A DNA stretch of 52,992 nucleotides. Origin: Rikenellaceae bacterium (lineage in GTDB: Bacteria > Bacteroidota > Bacteroidia > Bacteroidales > Rikenellaceae). The DNA lies in contig SUZS01000013.1 of assembly GCA_015059785.1 (NCBI GenBank), forward strand, positions 1 to 52,992. The letters are read 5' to 3'. The notes below the pieces were generated by a model. The model was not told the DNA's origin, did not search any database, and saw only the letters and a program-made list of their open reading frames with translations. The position numbers were made by a program, and so were the translations under genes. Shown one piece after another: positions 38,434 to 47,950 of the stretch (positions are counted from its first letter, which is position 1; each line of letters starts with the position of its first letter).

Positions 38434-40116
38434 ATGAACCGCGAGTTAATTATCAATGTAACATCTACCGAGATTAATATCGCACTTTGCGAGGACAAGG
38501 TGTTGGTAGAGTTGGGTAAGGATATGGCGCAGACAGGCTTCTCTGTGGGCGACATATACCTCGGAAAGGTGCGCAAGATTATGCCCGGACTCAACGCCGC
38601 GTTTGTAAGTATCGGTCACGAACGCGACGCTTTTATCCACTATCAGGACTTAGGACCTCACTTCTCGTCGCTCGACAAAATTGTTGACAGTTGGGCTCCA
38701 GGGAAAAAGTGTGTTAGGTTAGACACAATGAAGCTTGACACCCCTCTGGAGAAGGATGGACGCATTGCCGACCATCTGCAAGTAGGTCAGACTGTTATGG
38801 TTCAGATTTCAAAGGAGGCTATCTCTACCAAAGGACCGCGTCTGACTTGCGACATCTCGTTACCGGGAAGAAATATTGTCCTTGTTCCTTTCTCCTCAAA
38901 GGTCTTCCTTTCGCAGAAGATTCGCTCCAACGAGGAGAAAAAACGCCTCAAGCGCGTTGCGCAGGGCGTACTTCCAAAGAATTTTGGCGTTATTATCCGT
39001 ACTGCTGCCGCAAATGCTACTGACCTTGATGTTGAGCAGGATATCCTTGCAGCAGTAGAGAAGTGGAATAAAACACTTCAGCAGATTCGTCGTCATCAGG
39101 CACCAGCTCTGCTGATGGGGGAGATGAATCGCGCCAACACAATTATTCGTGACTCCCTTGATGGCTCGTTTACCCAGATTTGCGTAGACGACGAGGGTAT
39201 GTACAACGAAATTCGCAGTTATATTGAGTCGGTAGACCCCGACAAGGTGAAGCTCGTAAAGCTCTATCGCGGGTCAGTGCCGATTTTTGACAACTTTGAT
39301 ATCTCGCGACAGATAAAGTCGCTCTTTGCACGATATGTATCTCTAAAGAGGGGCGCATACCTTATTATAGAGTCTACGGAGGCGATGAATGTCATCGATG
39401 TGAACTCCGGAAATAGAACAAAGGCTGATGATAACCAGGAGGAGCATGTGCTTGAGGTAAACCTTGCCGCAGCGGCAGAGGTGGCTCGTCAGCTACGCCT
39501 GCGCGATTTGGGAGGTATTGTGATTATCGACTTTATAGATATGCACAAGGCGCAGAGCCGCCAGTTGCTTTATGAACAGATGCAACGACTGATGGCTACT
39601 GACAAGGCGCGCCATACTATCCTACCGCTGACAAAGTTCGGACTTATGCAGATTACTCGTCAGCGTATTCGTCCTGTGGCGGTAAAGGATATTCAGGAGG
39701 TGTGTCCTACTTGTGGCGGAACAGGCAAGATTGAGCCGACAGTGCTACTTGAGAAGAGTATTGAGAATCAGTTGTCACTGCTTGCCGAGGAGCATGGCGA
39801 GCGTTATGTAAACCTTGTTGTAAGTCCATATATTGCAGCCTACCTTAAGCAGGGAATTATCTCTCTGCGTACCCGCTGGGCATTGCGCTACGGTATGATT
39901 ATCTCTATCACCGCATCGCAGTCGGTAGGTATTGTTGAGACAAAGTATCTTGACCGCAAGGGCGACGATATGCTCAATCCAAACTATATTGGACATCGCA
40001 AGGCAAAAAAGAGTGAGGCTACACAACCAGAGCGTAAAGATAAGGAGCGTAAGGGCTCTGGGGCTAAGCCGAGAAGAAGAACAAAGAAGACAAGCGAAAC
40101 AAAGGATAAAGAGTAG
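38434..40116 (+). CDS. rng: Ribonuclease E/G family endoribonuclease
   Basis: Rne/Rng family RNA-processing and decay enzyme of 560 residues. Start ATG 38434 (MNRELIINVTSTEINIALCE) is preferred over the TTG two codons upstream. An S1-like domain with the 5'-sensor region occupies about 35-125 (VGDIYLGKVRKIMPGLNAAFVSIG), the DNase I-like catalytic domain has VIDVNSGNRT and IVIIDFIDM, which supply metal-binding Asp residues, and the zinc-link cysteines are in CPTCGGTG near 424. The tail (from about 520) is Lys/Arg-rich and probably disordered. mfd follows 16 bases later. Confidence 0.93.
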   Translation: MNRELIINVTSTEINIALCEDKVLVELGKDMAQTGFSVGDIYLGKVRKIMPGLNAAFVSIGHERDAFIHYQDLGPHFSSLDKIVDSWAPGKKCVRLDTMKLDTPLEKDGRIADHLQVGQTVMVQISKEAISTKGPRLTCDISLPGRNIVLVPFSSKVFLSQKIRSNEEKKRLKRVAQGVLPKNFGVIIRTAAANATDLDVEQDILAAVEKWNKTLQQIRRHQAPALLMGEMNRANTIIRDSLDGSFTQICVDDEGMYNEIRSYIESVDPDKVKLVKLYRGSVPIFDNFDISRQIKSLFARYVSLKRGAYLIIESTEAMNVIDVNSGNRTKADDNQEEHVLEVNLAAAAEVARQLRLRDLGGIVIIDFIDMHKAQSRQLLYEQMQRLMATDKARHTILPLTKFGLMQITRQRIRPVAVKDIQEVCPTCGGTGKIEPTVLLEKSIENQLSLLAEEHGERYVNLVVSPYIAAYLKQGIISLRTRWALRYGMIISITASQSVGIVETKYLDRKGDDMLNPNYIGHRKAKKSEATQPERKDKERKGSGAKPRRRTKKTSETKDKE

Positions 40117-40132
40117 GGTATAACCTGTAAAG

Positions 40133-43100
40133 ATGCACAAAATACTTCAGACAGCGGTGCAGACAAAGCCATTTGCACAGCTGCAAAGAGAGTTAAAACA
40201 GAAGGGCAACACCGTCTACCTTAACGAGTTAGTCGGAGGAGCCCTTTCGTTTTATTTGGCTGCGGCAGTGGCTAAAACTGCGGGCCTACATATTGTTGTG
40301 GCAGAGGATCGTGACCAAGCGGCATACTTGATGAACGACCTCTACGCACTGCTGGACGAGAAGCGGGTCCTCTTCTTCCCGTCAGCATACAAACGCTCTA
40401 TACTCTACGGTCAGGAGGAGGCGCAGAGCGTGGTTATGCGTACTAATGCTATTAATGCTGTGCAAACACTTGGGGCATCGGAGTACCTTGTTCTCTGCAC
40501 CTACCCCGAGGCGCTTGCTGAGAGGGTAGTGGGCGCGGCACAGCTTGATGAAAACTCTGTGGATATCAGTTGCGGAGATACTATTAAGATAACGGAGCTT
40601 GTGGATGTGCTTGAGAGTCTGGGCTTTGAGCGTGTAGACTTTGTCTATGAGCCAGGGCAGTACTCTGTCCGAGGAGGTATTGTGGATATATTCTCCTATG
40701 TTGAGTCAAAGCCGTACCGACTCGATTTCTTCGGCGATGAGGTGGACTCGTTGCGCCGCTTTGAGATTGGTAATCAGCTCTCTTCAGATAGATTAGACTC
40801 AATTACTATCATCGGCAATGTAAATCGTTCACAGGCGGGACAGGTATCCATTGCAGCCTTTGTAGGAGAAGGTGCAAGGTACTGGTTTTATGATGCGGAC
40901 TATGCGCTTCGCAAGGTTGATGATGTAAGGGTGAAGTATCTCAATCAGAGTGACGAGCCAGAGCGAGCAACAGAGTTACTAACCTCGCGAGTGGAGTTGC
41001 TTCGCGATATGCAGGGTAGCACATTGCTATCACTTCATAATAACATTGTAGAGCGACCTGCTACAGCCACTATTCAGTTCCATACTCAGCCACAGCGACA
41101 GTTTAGCAAGAACTTTGAGATGCTTGCCGATGATATTACGGCGCGCAAGGAGGAGGGATTTAGCTGTTATATCCTCTCGGATAATTTGGCGCAGATGGAG
41201 AGATTAGATAATATCTTCTACAGCCTAAATCGTCAGGGTGTAAAACTTGAGATGCTGCGTGTGATTCTTCACGAGGGCTTTGTGGATTATGATACTCAGC
41301 TATGTTTATATACCGAACATCAGCTCTTTGACCGCTATCGTAGGTATAAGATTAATGGCGAGATTAAGCGTGACGAGCAGATGACCGTCGCCGAGCTTAA
41401 TGCTCTGCGTGTGGGCGATTATATTGTCCATATAGACCACGGCGTGGGTCGCTTTGACGGCCTTGTGACCCTTCCAGACCCTAATGGAGGTAAGCCACGC
41501 GAGGTTATTAAACTTGTCTATCGCGATGGCGATGTGCTCTTTATAAATGTACACTCATTGCACTGCATATCTCGCTACAAGAGCGGCGATGGCGAGCGTC
41601 CGAAGGTGCATAAGCTCGGCAGTGGTGCTTGGCAGAAACTCAAGACTGCGACAAAGAGGGCTGTAAAGGATATCTCGCGAGAACTGATTGCCCTTTATGC
41701 CAAGCGAAAGGCGAGTGAGGGCTTTGCCTTCTCGGAAGATAGCTATCTGCAACAAGCTATGGAGGCCTCGTTCCGCTATGAGGAGACGGCTGACCAGCAG
41801 AGGGCTATTGAGGCTGTGAAGAGCGATATGGAGTCGTCACGCCCTATGGACCGCCTTATCTGTGGCGATGTGGGCTTTGGAAAGACCGAGGTGGCTATAC
41901 GCGCGGCATTCAAGGCTGCTGTAGATGGTAAGCAGGTGGCAGTGCTTGTGCCGACGACAATCCTTGCGCTGCAACACTACCGCTCATTTACCGAGCGACT
42001 GCGCGATATGCCTGTGCGCGTGGAGTATCTTAACCGCTCAAAGAGCGCCAAGCAGACGCGACAGATAGCCGAGGAACTTGAGAGTGGAAAGATTGATATC
42101 CTTATCGGTACGCACAAGATGCTCGGCAGTGCTATCAAGTTCCGCGACTTGGGTCTGCTAATTATTGACGAGGAGCAACGCTTTGGCGTGGCTGCGAAGG
42201 AGAAACTTACGCAGATGAGTGTCAATGTTGATACTCTCACTCTTACTGCAACACCTATCCCGCGAACTCTCCAGTTCTCGCTTATGGGCTCGCGTGATTT
42301 GTCGGTTATATCTACCCCTCCACCAAACCGCCAACCGATTATTACTGAGTCACATACATTCTCCGAGGAGCTTGTTCAGGATGCTGTTGAGGCGGAGCTG
42401 TCACGAGGCGGTCAGGTATACTTTATACACAACAATGTGGAACAGCTTGAGGATATCCGCGGTATGATTTCGCGCCTCTGTCCAAAGGCTCGCGTGGTGG
42501 CGGCACACGGACGAATGAAGGCCGGTGAGATGGAGAAACTTATTATGGACTTTATCTACGGCGAGAGCGATGTGCTTGTGGCAACATCTATCATTGAGAG
42601 TGGTGTAGATATCCCGAATGTGAATACGATAATTATCAACAATGCCGACCGCTTTGGGCTGAGCAACCTGCACCAGCTGCGTGGCCGTGTGGGTAGAAGT
42701 GACCGCAAGGCTTACTGCTACCTGCTCAGTAAGCCCGATGAACTGCTCAGTAGCGATGCTCGCCGCCGATTGAGGGCTATTGAGGAGTTCTCGGATTTGG
42801 GCTCAGGATTTAATATCGCAATGCAGGACCTTGATATTCGTGGTGCGGGTAATCTGCTGGGTGCAGAGCAGAGTGGATTTATTGCCGACATAGGCTTTGA
42901 GACCTACCAGAAGATTATGAACGAGGCTATAGCCGAGCTGCGCGCTGAGGGATTGGATGTGGCAGGATTGAGCCACGAGGAGCAGAAGGTGGTTGATAGA
43001 CTGAGCTATGTAGACGATGTGGCTGTAGAGCTTGGTGTAGATGCCTCATTGCCAGCCGATTATGTGCAACAGTCTGCCGAGCGACTCAGACTCTATCGCG

Positions 43101-43462
43101 AGCTTGACTCTATCGTTGACCAGAAGCGATTGGAGGAGTTTGAGGCTCGCCTTGTAGATAGATTTGGTCGCCTGCCAGATGCTACGCGACAACTGCTTGA
43201 TGTGGTGCGCCTTAGATGGGTGGCTGCCGAACTGGGTATTGAGCGCGTGAAGGTCAAGAATGGACTGATGATAGTAAACTTCGTTGGCGACGACCACTCG
43301 CCATTCTACAAGACCGAGCAGTTTATGAACCTGCTGCGCAAAGTTACCGCACAACCAGAACGCTTTGTCCTTAAACAGCGCGACACCAAACTCGCCATGA
43401 CCGTCCGCCAAGTGGCTACTGTCGCGGATGGAGTTAGGGTGCTACAAGACCTTAAGTCGTAG
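40133..43462 (+). CDS. mfd: Transcription-repair coupling factor
   Basis: ATP-dependent translocase of 1109 residues that removes RNA polymerase stalled at DNA damage and recruits UvrA. The UvrB-like region is N-terminal (about 1-330); the RNA polymerase-interacting domain has VGDYIVHIDHGVGRFDGL (about 425); the helicase motor has Walker A GDVGFGKTEVA (about 578-588), DEEQRFGV (about 678), TATPIPRTLQFS and QLRGRVGRSDRKAYCYLL; the TRCF C-terminal domain ends the protein. All expected motifs are intact. Probably co-transcribed with rng. Confidence 0.97.
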   Translation: MHKILQTAVQTKPFAQLQRELKQKGNTVYLNELVGGALSFYLAAAVAKTAGLHIVVAEDRDQAAYLMNDLYALLDEKRVLFFPSAYKRSILYGQEEAQSVVMRTNAINAVQTLGASEYLVLCTYPEALAERVVGAAQLDENSVDISCGDTIKITELVDVLESLGFERVDFVYEPGQYSVRGGIVDIFSYVESKPYRLDFFGDEVDSLRRFEIGNQLSSDRLDSITIIGNVNRSQAGQVSIAAFVGEGARYWFYDADYALRKVDDVRVKYLNQSDEPERATELLTSRVELLRDMQGSTLLSLHNNIVERPATATIQFHTQPQRQFSKNFEMLADDITARKEEGFSCYILSDNLAQMERLDNIFYSLNRQGVKLEMLRVILHEGFVDYDTQLCLYTEHQLFDRYRRYKINGEIKRDEQMTVAELNALRVGDYIVHIDHGVGRFDGLVTLPDPNGGKPREVIKLVYRDGDVLFINVHSLHCISRYKSGDGERPKVHKLGSGAWQKLKTATKRAVKDISRELIALYAKRKASEGFAFSEDSYLQQAMEASFRYEETADQQRAIEAVKSDMESSRPMDRLICGDVGFGKTEVAIRAAFKAAVDGKQVAVLVPTTILALQHYRSFTERLRDMPVRVEYLNRSKSAKQTRQIAEELESGKIDILIGTHKMLGSAIKFRDLGLLIIDEEQRFGVAAKEKLTQMSVNVDTLTLTATPIPRTLQFSLMGSRDLSVISTPPPNRQPIITESHTFSEELVQDAVEAELSRGGQVYFIHNNVEQLEDIRGMISRLCPKARVVAAHGRMKAGEMEKLIMDFIYGESDVLVATSIIESGVDIPNVNTIIINNADRFGLSNLHQLRGRVGRSDRKAYCYLLSKPDELLSSDARRRLRAIEEFSDLGSGFNIAMQDLDIRGAGNLLGAEQSGFIADIGFETYQKIMNEAIAELRAEGLDVAGLSHEEQKVVDRLSYVDDVAVELGVDASLPADYVQQSAERLRLYRELDSIVDQKRLEEFEARLVDRFGRLPDATRQLLDVVRLRWVAAELGIERVKVKNGLMIVNFVGDDHSPFYKTEQFMNLLRKVTAQPERFVLKQRDTKLAMTVRQVATVADGVRVLQDLKS

Positions 43463-43490
43463 GTGCTACGCAGAATAAGGAGTTTAGGGT

Positions 43491-43553
43491 GTTTAGGGTG
43501 TTTAGGGAGGATTCACTAAATTCCCTAATCTCTTTAATTTCCCTAATTTTTTT
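43491..43553 (+). terminator. TTTAGGG-repeat terminator after mfd
   Basis: Three GTTTAGGG words in tandem, then two TCCCTAA words that can pair with them, then seven T. TTAGGGA (43502-43508) pairs with TCCCTAA (43522-43528). The T-run adjoins the -33 box of the coaX promoter. Confidence 0.6.
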
Positions 43554-43582
43554 GGATTTCACAAGGATTTATGGTAAATTTG
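43551..43582 (+). promoter_or_regulatory. coaX operon promoter
   Basis: TTTG (43551-43554), a 20-base spacer and TAAATTTG (43575-43582), a full consensus match. Confidence 0.85.
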
Positions 43583-43636
43583 CAAGATTGTAAAATTGTA
43601 AATAATTAGTAGCTAATAGCTAATGGCCAACGGCTA

Positions 43637-44386
43637 ATGGTAAATTTAATCATCGATACGGGCAATACATTTCACAAAATTGCCGTTATAGAGGTAGACA
43701 ACAATATTCTGGAGGAGAGGGTAGAGACCGAATTGACAGAAGAGGTTGTTGACGAGCTTTGTTGTAGGTTTGCCCCCTCAAAGGCGATTATCTCCTCCAC
43801 GCGTGGTGATGCTTCTCACACAGCGGAGATAGTTGGGCGGAGGGTGCAATATGTTCTTTGTTTTGAGCGAACAACGCCAGTGCCGATAGCTGTTGAGTAT
43901 GACAAGGCGATGCTCGGCACAGACCGCATAGCGGCGGCAGTGGGAGCGGTAGAGATGTATGGTGCTGATAAGCAGATGGTTATTATTGATGCGGGAACGG
44001 CCATTACTATTGACATTGTGTCAAACGGAGTATTTCTTGGCGGTAATATTTCGCCAGGGGTGGATATGCGATTTGAGGCGCTAAATGAGAAGACGGCAGT
44101 ATTACCACTCTGCTCTCCAGTGGTATTAGAGGGGGATGAGTTGATGGTTGGCAAGACGACCACTGATGCAATAAAATTCGGTGTTATGCAGAGCGTTTTT
44201 TACGAAGTAAAAGGGTATATTGAGGCGTTTTGCAAAAAAAAGAGTGAAAATTTGATTATTTTTATCGGAGGAGACGCCGAATATTTTGTTAATCAAATTA
44301 AAAGTGCGATATTTGCGGGTCGCAATGTTATGTATAGCGGACTAAATAGAATTTTGGAATATAATGCAGAGGGTAACAAAATATAG
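43637..44386 (+). CDS. coaX: Type III pantothenate kinase
   Basis: Phosphorylates pantothenate, the first step of coenzyme A synthesis. 249 residues with the ASKHA motifs of CoaX: DTGNT (7-11), GTDR (94-97), DAGTA (118-122) and GGNISPG (135-141), and IFIGGDAEYF near the end. The leader contains AGCTAAT/GGCCAAC words of the dispersed repeat. Its last 23 bases overlap the start of the outer-membrane barrel gene, so translation may be coupled. Confidence 0.96.
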   Translation: MVNLIIDTGNTFHKIAVIEVDNNILEERVETELTEEVVDELCCRFAPSKAIISSTRGDASHTAEIVGRRVQYVLCFERTTPVPIAVEYDKAMLGTDRIAAAVGAVEMYGADKQMVIIDAGTAITIDIVSNGVFLGGNISPGVDMRFEALNEKTAVLPLCSPVVLEGDELMVGKTTTDAIKFGVMQSVFYEVKGYIEAFCKKKSENLIIFIGGDAEYFVNQIKSAIFAGRNVMYSGLNRILEYNAEGNKI

Positions 44387-45755
44387 CAGAGTAATTTTGG
44401 CGGCTATTGTCGTCATCCTTTTTGGGGTTAATAGTGTTTCAGCGCAGGAGGCGGCTGTAAACGCCTACTCACCCTATACGATGTATGGCGTTGGAGAGTT
44501 GGGTACGCACGGAAATGCAATCAACCGCACAATGGGTGGTACGGGTGTAGCTATGCGTAGCACACAGATGGCAAGCCTTCTTAACCCTGCAGGTTACAGC
44601 GCAACACTGCCAAAGTCGTTCATCCTTGAGGTGGGCATTGAGGGTAACTTCCTCAAGAATCAGCAGCGCAAGTACAACTCTACATCTGCGGATGATTATA
44701 CTACAGCTGAGAATGCAAAGAATATTATCAACTTCCGCGAGATTGCAATACAGATGCCTATAGCTAAGGGTTTGGGCTTTGGACTTAGCCTTGCTCCTTA
44801 TGGTAGCGTGGGATATAAGATGCACACCTTTGAGCAGAGCGAGGATATCTGGGGTACTGTCGGTGGCGTGATGTACAACTATCAGGGCGACGGCGATCTG
44901 ACAGAGGTTAAGGCGGGACTTGGTTGGGAGATTTTCCGAGGCTTCTCAATCGGTCTTGCTGCAAAGTACTACTGGGGAAATATTCAGCACAACTACTCAA
45001 CATCTATCTATGGCGACTATGTTGGCTCGGGAGCTTTTGTTAGTACTGTAGGTCTTGATGACTACGCCTTCTCTAACTTTAAGTTTCAGGCGGGTATTCA
45101 GTGGAATATCATCTCGACAAAGAAGCGTATGCTCACCGTTGGTGCTACATACGACTATGGCGGTCCACTGCGTCCGAAGCTTCAGCAGACAGTATATATC
45201 GGCGACCACTCCTCTACTATCGTTAGTCAGGAGGACTCTCGCGGACAGATGCGTCTGCCACACGCTGTAAATGCGGGTATTACATATCAGGATGCTAAGT
45301 TTATTGCAAACTTTGACTACGCATACAACAACTGGGGTGGCGATAACGCCTTCTTCCAGCAGGATGCCTTCAGTGGTATGAGCATTAAGTATGTTGATAC
45401 TCACACATATAAGTTCGGCTTTGAGTATGTGCCAAACCGATTTGATGTTAGAAACTACTTCAAGCGTATCTCTTATCGCATAGGTGCTCGCTATGGCGAC
45501 TATTATCAGAGTTTTGAGGGTCGAAATATCAATCAGTGGGCAGTTACAGCAGGCTTTGGATTTCCTCTCCGATTTATGGGTGCAACGAGCATCAATGCAG
45601 GTATTGAGGTCGGTGGTCGTGGCGATTTGTCATCTGTAATTATGCCGAAACTTAACAAGCGTGTAGGCCTTATTCGTCAGAACTATATCAAGGTGACTCT
45701 TGGATTTTCACTGTTTGGCGAGGATTACTGGTTTGTTCGTCCTAAGATTGACTAA
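44364..45755 (+). CDS. Outer-membrane beta-barrel protein (FadL/OmpP1-like)
   Basis: Product of 463 residues with signal peptide (VILAAIVVILFGVNSVSA). The start of the mature part (AYSPYTMYGVGELGTHGNAINRTMGGTGVAMRS, then SLLNPAGYSA) matches the early plug/hatch region of FadL-like OmpP1 transporters, and the rest is alternating beta strands ending in an aromatic-rich strand (FGEDYWFVRPKID). It may transport hydrophobic molecules. It overlaps coaX by 23 bases and leads the envelope block. Confidence 0.75.
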   Translation: MQRVTKYSRVILAAIVVILFGVNSVSAQEAAVNAYSPYTMYGVGELGTHGNAINRTMGGTGVAMRSTQMASLLNPAGYSATLPKSFILEVGIEGNFLKNQQRKYNSTSADDYTTAENAKNIINFREIAIQMPIAKGLGFGLSLAPYGSVGYKMHTFEQSEDIWGTVGGVMYNYQGDGDLTEVKAGLGWEIFRGFSIGLAAKYYWGNIQHNYSTSIYGDYVGSGAFVSTVGLDDYAFSNFKFQAGIQWNIISTKKRMLTVGATYDYGGPLRPKLQQTVYIGDHSSTIVSQEDSRGQMRLPHAVNAGITYQDAKFIANFDYAYNNWGGDNAFFQQDAFSGMSIKYVDTHTYKFGFEYVPNRFDVRNYFKRISYRIGARYGDYYQSFEGRNINQWAVTAGFGFPLRFMGATSINAGIEVGGRGDLSSVIMPKLNKRVGLIRQNYIKVTLGFSLFGEDYWFVRPKID

Positions 45756-45799
45756 TGTATTGAAACAGAACAAATTAACAACATAAAAATAAAAACAAA

Positions 45800-47149
45800 A
45801 TGAAGGTACTTAAGTTTTTTATCGTAGCAGCTATGGCTGCAGTGGCAACAACAGCTGCCGCACAGGATTTTAGCGATCCAAAGTATGCAAAGTGGGGTAA
45901 CACACCTGAGGAGCGTAAGGAGAACATCCTTGCAAGTTCTTACCTTAAGGAGGAGGTTGCAAACCGTCACTTCAACTCTGCAGCTCGCTATCTTCAGCAG
46001 CTCCTTAAGGCTTGTCCAAATGCATCTGAGAACATCTATGCAAATGGTGTAAAGCTCTACAAGGACAAGGCTAACCGCGCTGAGACTCTGGCTGAGAAGA
46101 AGATGTATGTAGACTCAATTCTGCTTCTTTACGATATCCGTATTGAGAACTTCGGTAACCACCCAAAGCGTGGTCGTGTATACCTGCTTGAGCGCAAGGC
46201 TCGTGAGTACCTTACTTACAAGGCAGACGACCGTGAGGGTGTAGCAGAGGCTTTTGAGGCTGCTATCGCTGCACAGAAAGAGGCTGGCGTAGTTGATCCA
46301 GAGGTTGTGGCTATCTACTTCAAGAACCTTTGCGATGACTATCAGAACGATGTTGTTGATGCAATGACTGTTGTAAATGCTTATGACAGCCACGCACAGT
46401 ACTTTGAGAACCTTGCACCAGAGCAGCTTCAGTTTAAGGAGCAGTTTGAGCAGTGCTTCGGTATGAGTGGTGCAGCCTCTTGCGAGAACCTTGAGACTAT
46501 CTTCTCAAAGAAGATTGCTGACAACCCTGAGGATGCAAAGATTGTTGAGCAGGCATTCAAGCTTATGGCTCGTGCTAACTGCTCAAGCGACTTCTTCTTC
46601 ACTGTAGGTGAGAAGCACTACGCAAACAACAAGACTTCAGAGGTTGCTATGCTCCTTGCACAGGGCTTCCAGGATAAGAAGAACTTTGACAAGGCTAACC
46701 AGTATCTTCGTGAGGCTCTTGCAACTGAGACTGTTGACTCAGAGCGTGAGAAGCTCTTTGTTCGTATCGGTATTCTTGATATGAGTATGAACAACTTCGC
46801 ATCAGCTGTTGAGGCTTTCCGCGAGGCTCAGGTTATCAACCCAGAGAACCCACACGCTCCATTCTTCCTTGCACAGTGCTATGTAAATGGTGCTAAGGGC
46901 TGCTCAGGTCTTCAGAAGGATGCTGTTTATTGGGTAGCATACGACCTTATCCAGAAGGCTCTGCCACTGCTTGAGGCTCAGGATGCTGACCGCGTAGAGG
47001 CTGCTAAGCAGCTTGCTGCAGCTTACCGCGCTGCCTTCCCTACTAAGGAGGAGTGCTTCTTCAATGAGCTTGCTGATGGCTCTTCATATACAGTGAACTG
47101 CGGCTTTGCTTCTGGCATTCGCACAACAGTTCGTCCTCGCGTACAGTAA
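45800..47149 (+). CDS. Secreted TPR-repeat protein
   Basis: Product of 449 residues with signal peptide (FFIVAAMAAVATTAAAQ). Helical repeats of TPR type are visible throughout; the clearest is DMSMNNFASAVEAFREAQVINPENPHAPFFLAQCY (about 330-365). The C-terminal part includes a Cys-containing, beta-rich end. Codon use is strongly biased, suggesting high expression. It probably works as a periplasmic scaffold with the neighbouring envelope proteins. Confidence 0.8.
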   Translation: MKVLKFFIVAAMAAVATTAAAQDFSDPKYAKWGNTPEERKENILASSYLKEEVANRHFNSAARYLQQLLKACPNASENIYANGVKLYKDKANRAETLAEKKMYVDSILLLYDIRIENFGNHPKRGRVYLLERKAREYLTYKADDREGVAEAFEAAIAAQKEAGVVDPEVVAIYFKNLCDDYQNDVVDAMTVVNAYDSHAQYFENLAPEQLQFKEQFEQCFGMSGAASCENLETIFSKKIADNPEDAKIVEQAFKLMARANCSSDFFFTVGEKHYANNKTSEVAMLLAQGFQDKKNFDKANQYLREALATETVDSEREKLFVRIGILDMSMNNFASAVEAFREAQVINPENPHAPFFLAQCYVNGAKGCSGLQKDAVYWVAYDLIQKALPLLEAQDADRVEAAKQLAAAYRAAFPTKEECFFNELADGSSYTVNCGFASGIRTTVRPRVQ

Positions 47150-47163
47150 TTATATATAGGTAG

Positions 47164-47928
47164 GTGAAAAAATTATTGCACAGATATTCGGTATTAGCAC
47201 TCCTGATTTTGGGGAGTGCTATGCTGTTTTCGTGCAAAGAGGAGAGAAAAGCGGAGGAGGAGTTGTTAGATGCCATAATGACTGAGAAGAGTCAGAACCT
47301 TACGATTGTGGTCTCTGAGAATGGTCGTAAGTCTTACCGTTTTACTACTCCACTGCTTGAGGGATATACCCTTGGCCGTGACCCTTATCGCGAGTTTAGA
47401 AAGGGAATAAAGATTATTACATATCAAGATGACTCGCTGACAACCGTCAATGCTACCCTTGAATCTAACTACGCCATCTACTACGAAAATCGTAAGCTGT
47501 GGGAGGCTAAGGGTAATGTGCGAATAGTAAAGCACGACGGAACAAAGGTCTATACTCAGCAGCTATTTTGGAACTCAACCACTAAGCGTATCTACTCAAA
47601 TGTAGATACAAAGATTGTTACGGCAGACGACACCCACCTTACCGAGGGCTTTGACTCTGACGAGGACCTTGTAGAGCTCAACTTCCGCCACTGGAAGGGC
47701 AAGGTGATGATGAAGGATAATATGATGCCTGGGGGCGATGACTCTACAGCCGTTGATAAGCCTGCGGAGCCAAAGCGGGAGGCGGAACAAGAGCCAAAGC
47801 AGAGCAAGGTAACCCCAGACAAGGATGCCAAACGCCCCAATGCAGCCTTCCGCCGACCACAACAAAATCTACCAACGCCACAGCTTAAGCAACAGACCGA
47901 GCAACCTTCAGCTGGGCGACTACAGTAG
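47164..47928 (+). CDS. lptC: LPS transport component LptC-like lipoprotein
   Basis: Product of 254 residues with a GTG start (MKKLLHRYS) and lipobox Cys24 (MLFSC). About 45-200 has the LptC/OstA jellyroll pattern (YTLGRDPYREFRKGIKIITY, ATLESNYAIYYENRKLWEAKGNVRIV, TKRIYSNVDTKIVTADDTHLTEGFDSD). LptC carries LPS from the LptBFG extractor to LptA in the periplasm. In this organism it seems to be anchored as a lipoprotein. The last 60 residues are Pro/Gln/Lys-rich and probably disordered. It follows the TPR gene by 14 bases. Confidence 0.82.
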   Translation: MKKLLHRYSVLALLILGSAMLFSCKEERKAEEELLDAIMTEKSQNLTIVVSENGRKSYRFTTPLLEGYTLGRDPYREFRKGIKIITYQDDSLTTVNATLESNYAIYYENRKLWEAKGNVRIVKHDGTKVYTQQLFWNSTTKRIYSNVDTKIVTADDTHLTEGFDSDEDLVELNFRHWKGKVMMKDNMMPGGDDSTAVDKPAEPKREAEQEPKQSKVTPDKDAKRPNAAFRRPQQNLPTPQLKQQTEQPSAGRLQ

Positions 47929-47950
47929 CAGAATAGTAAAAGATAGATAG

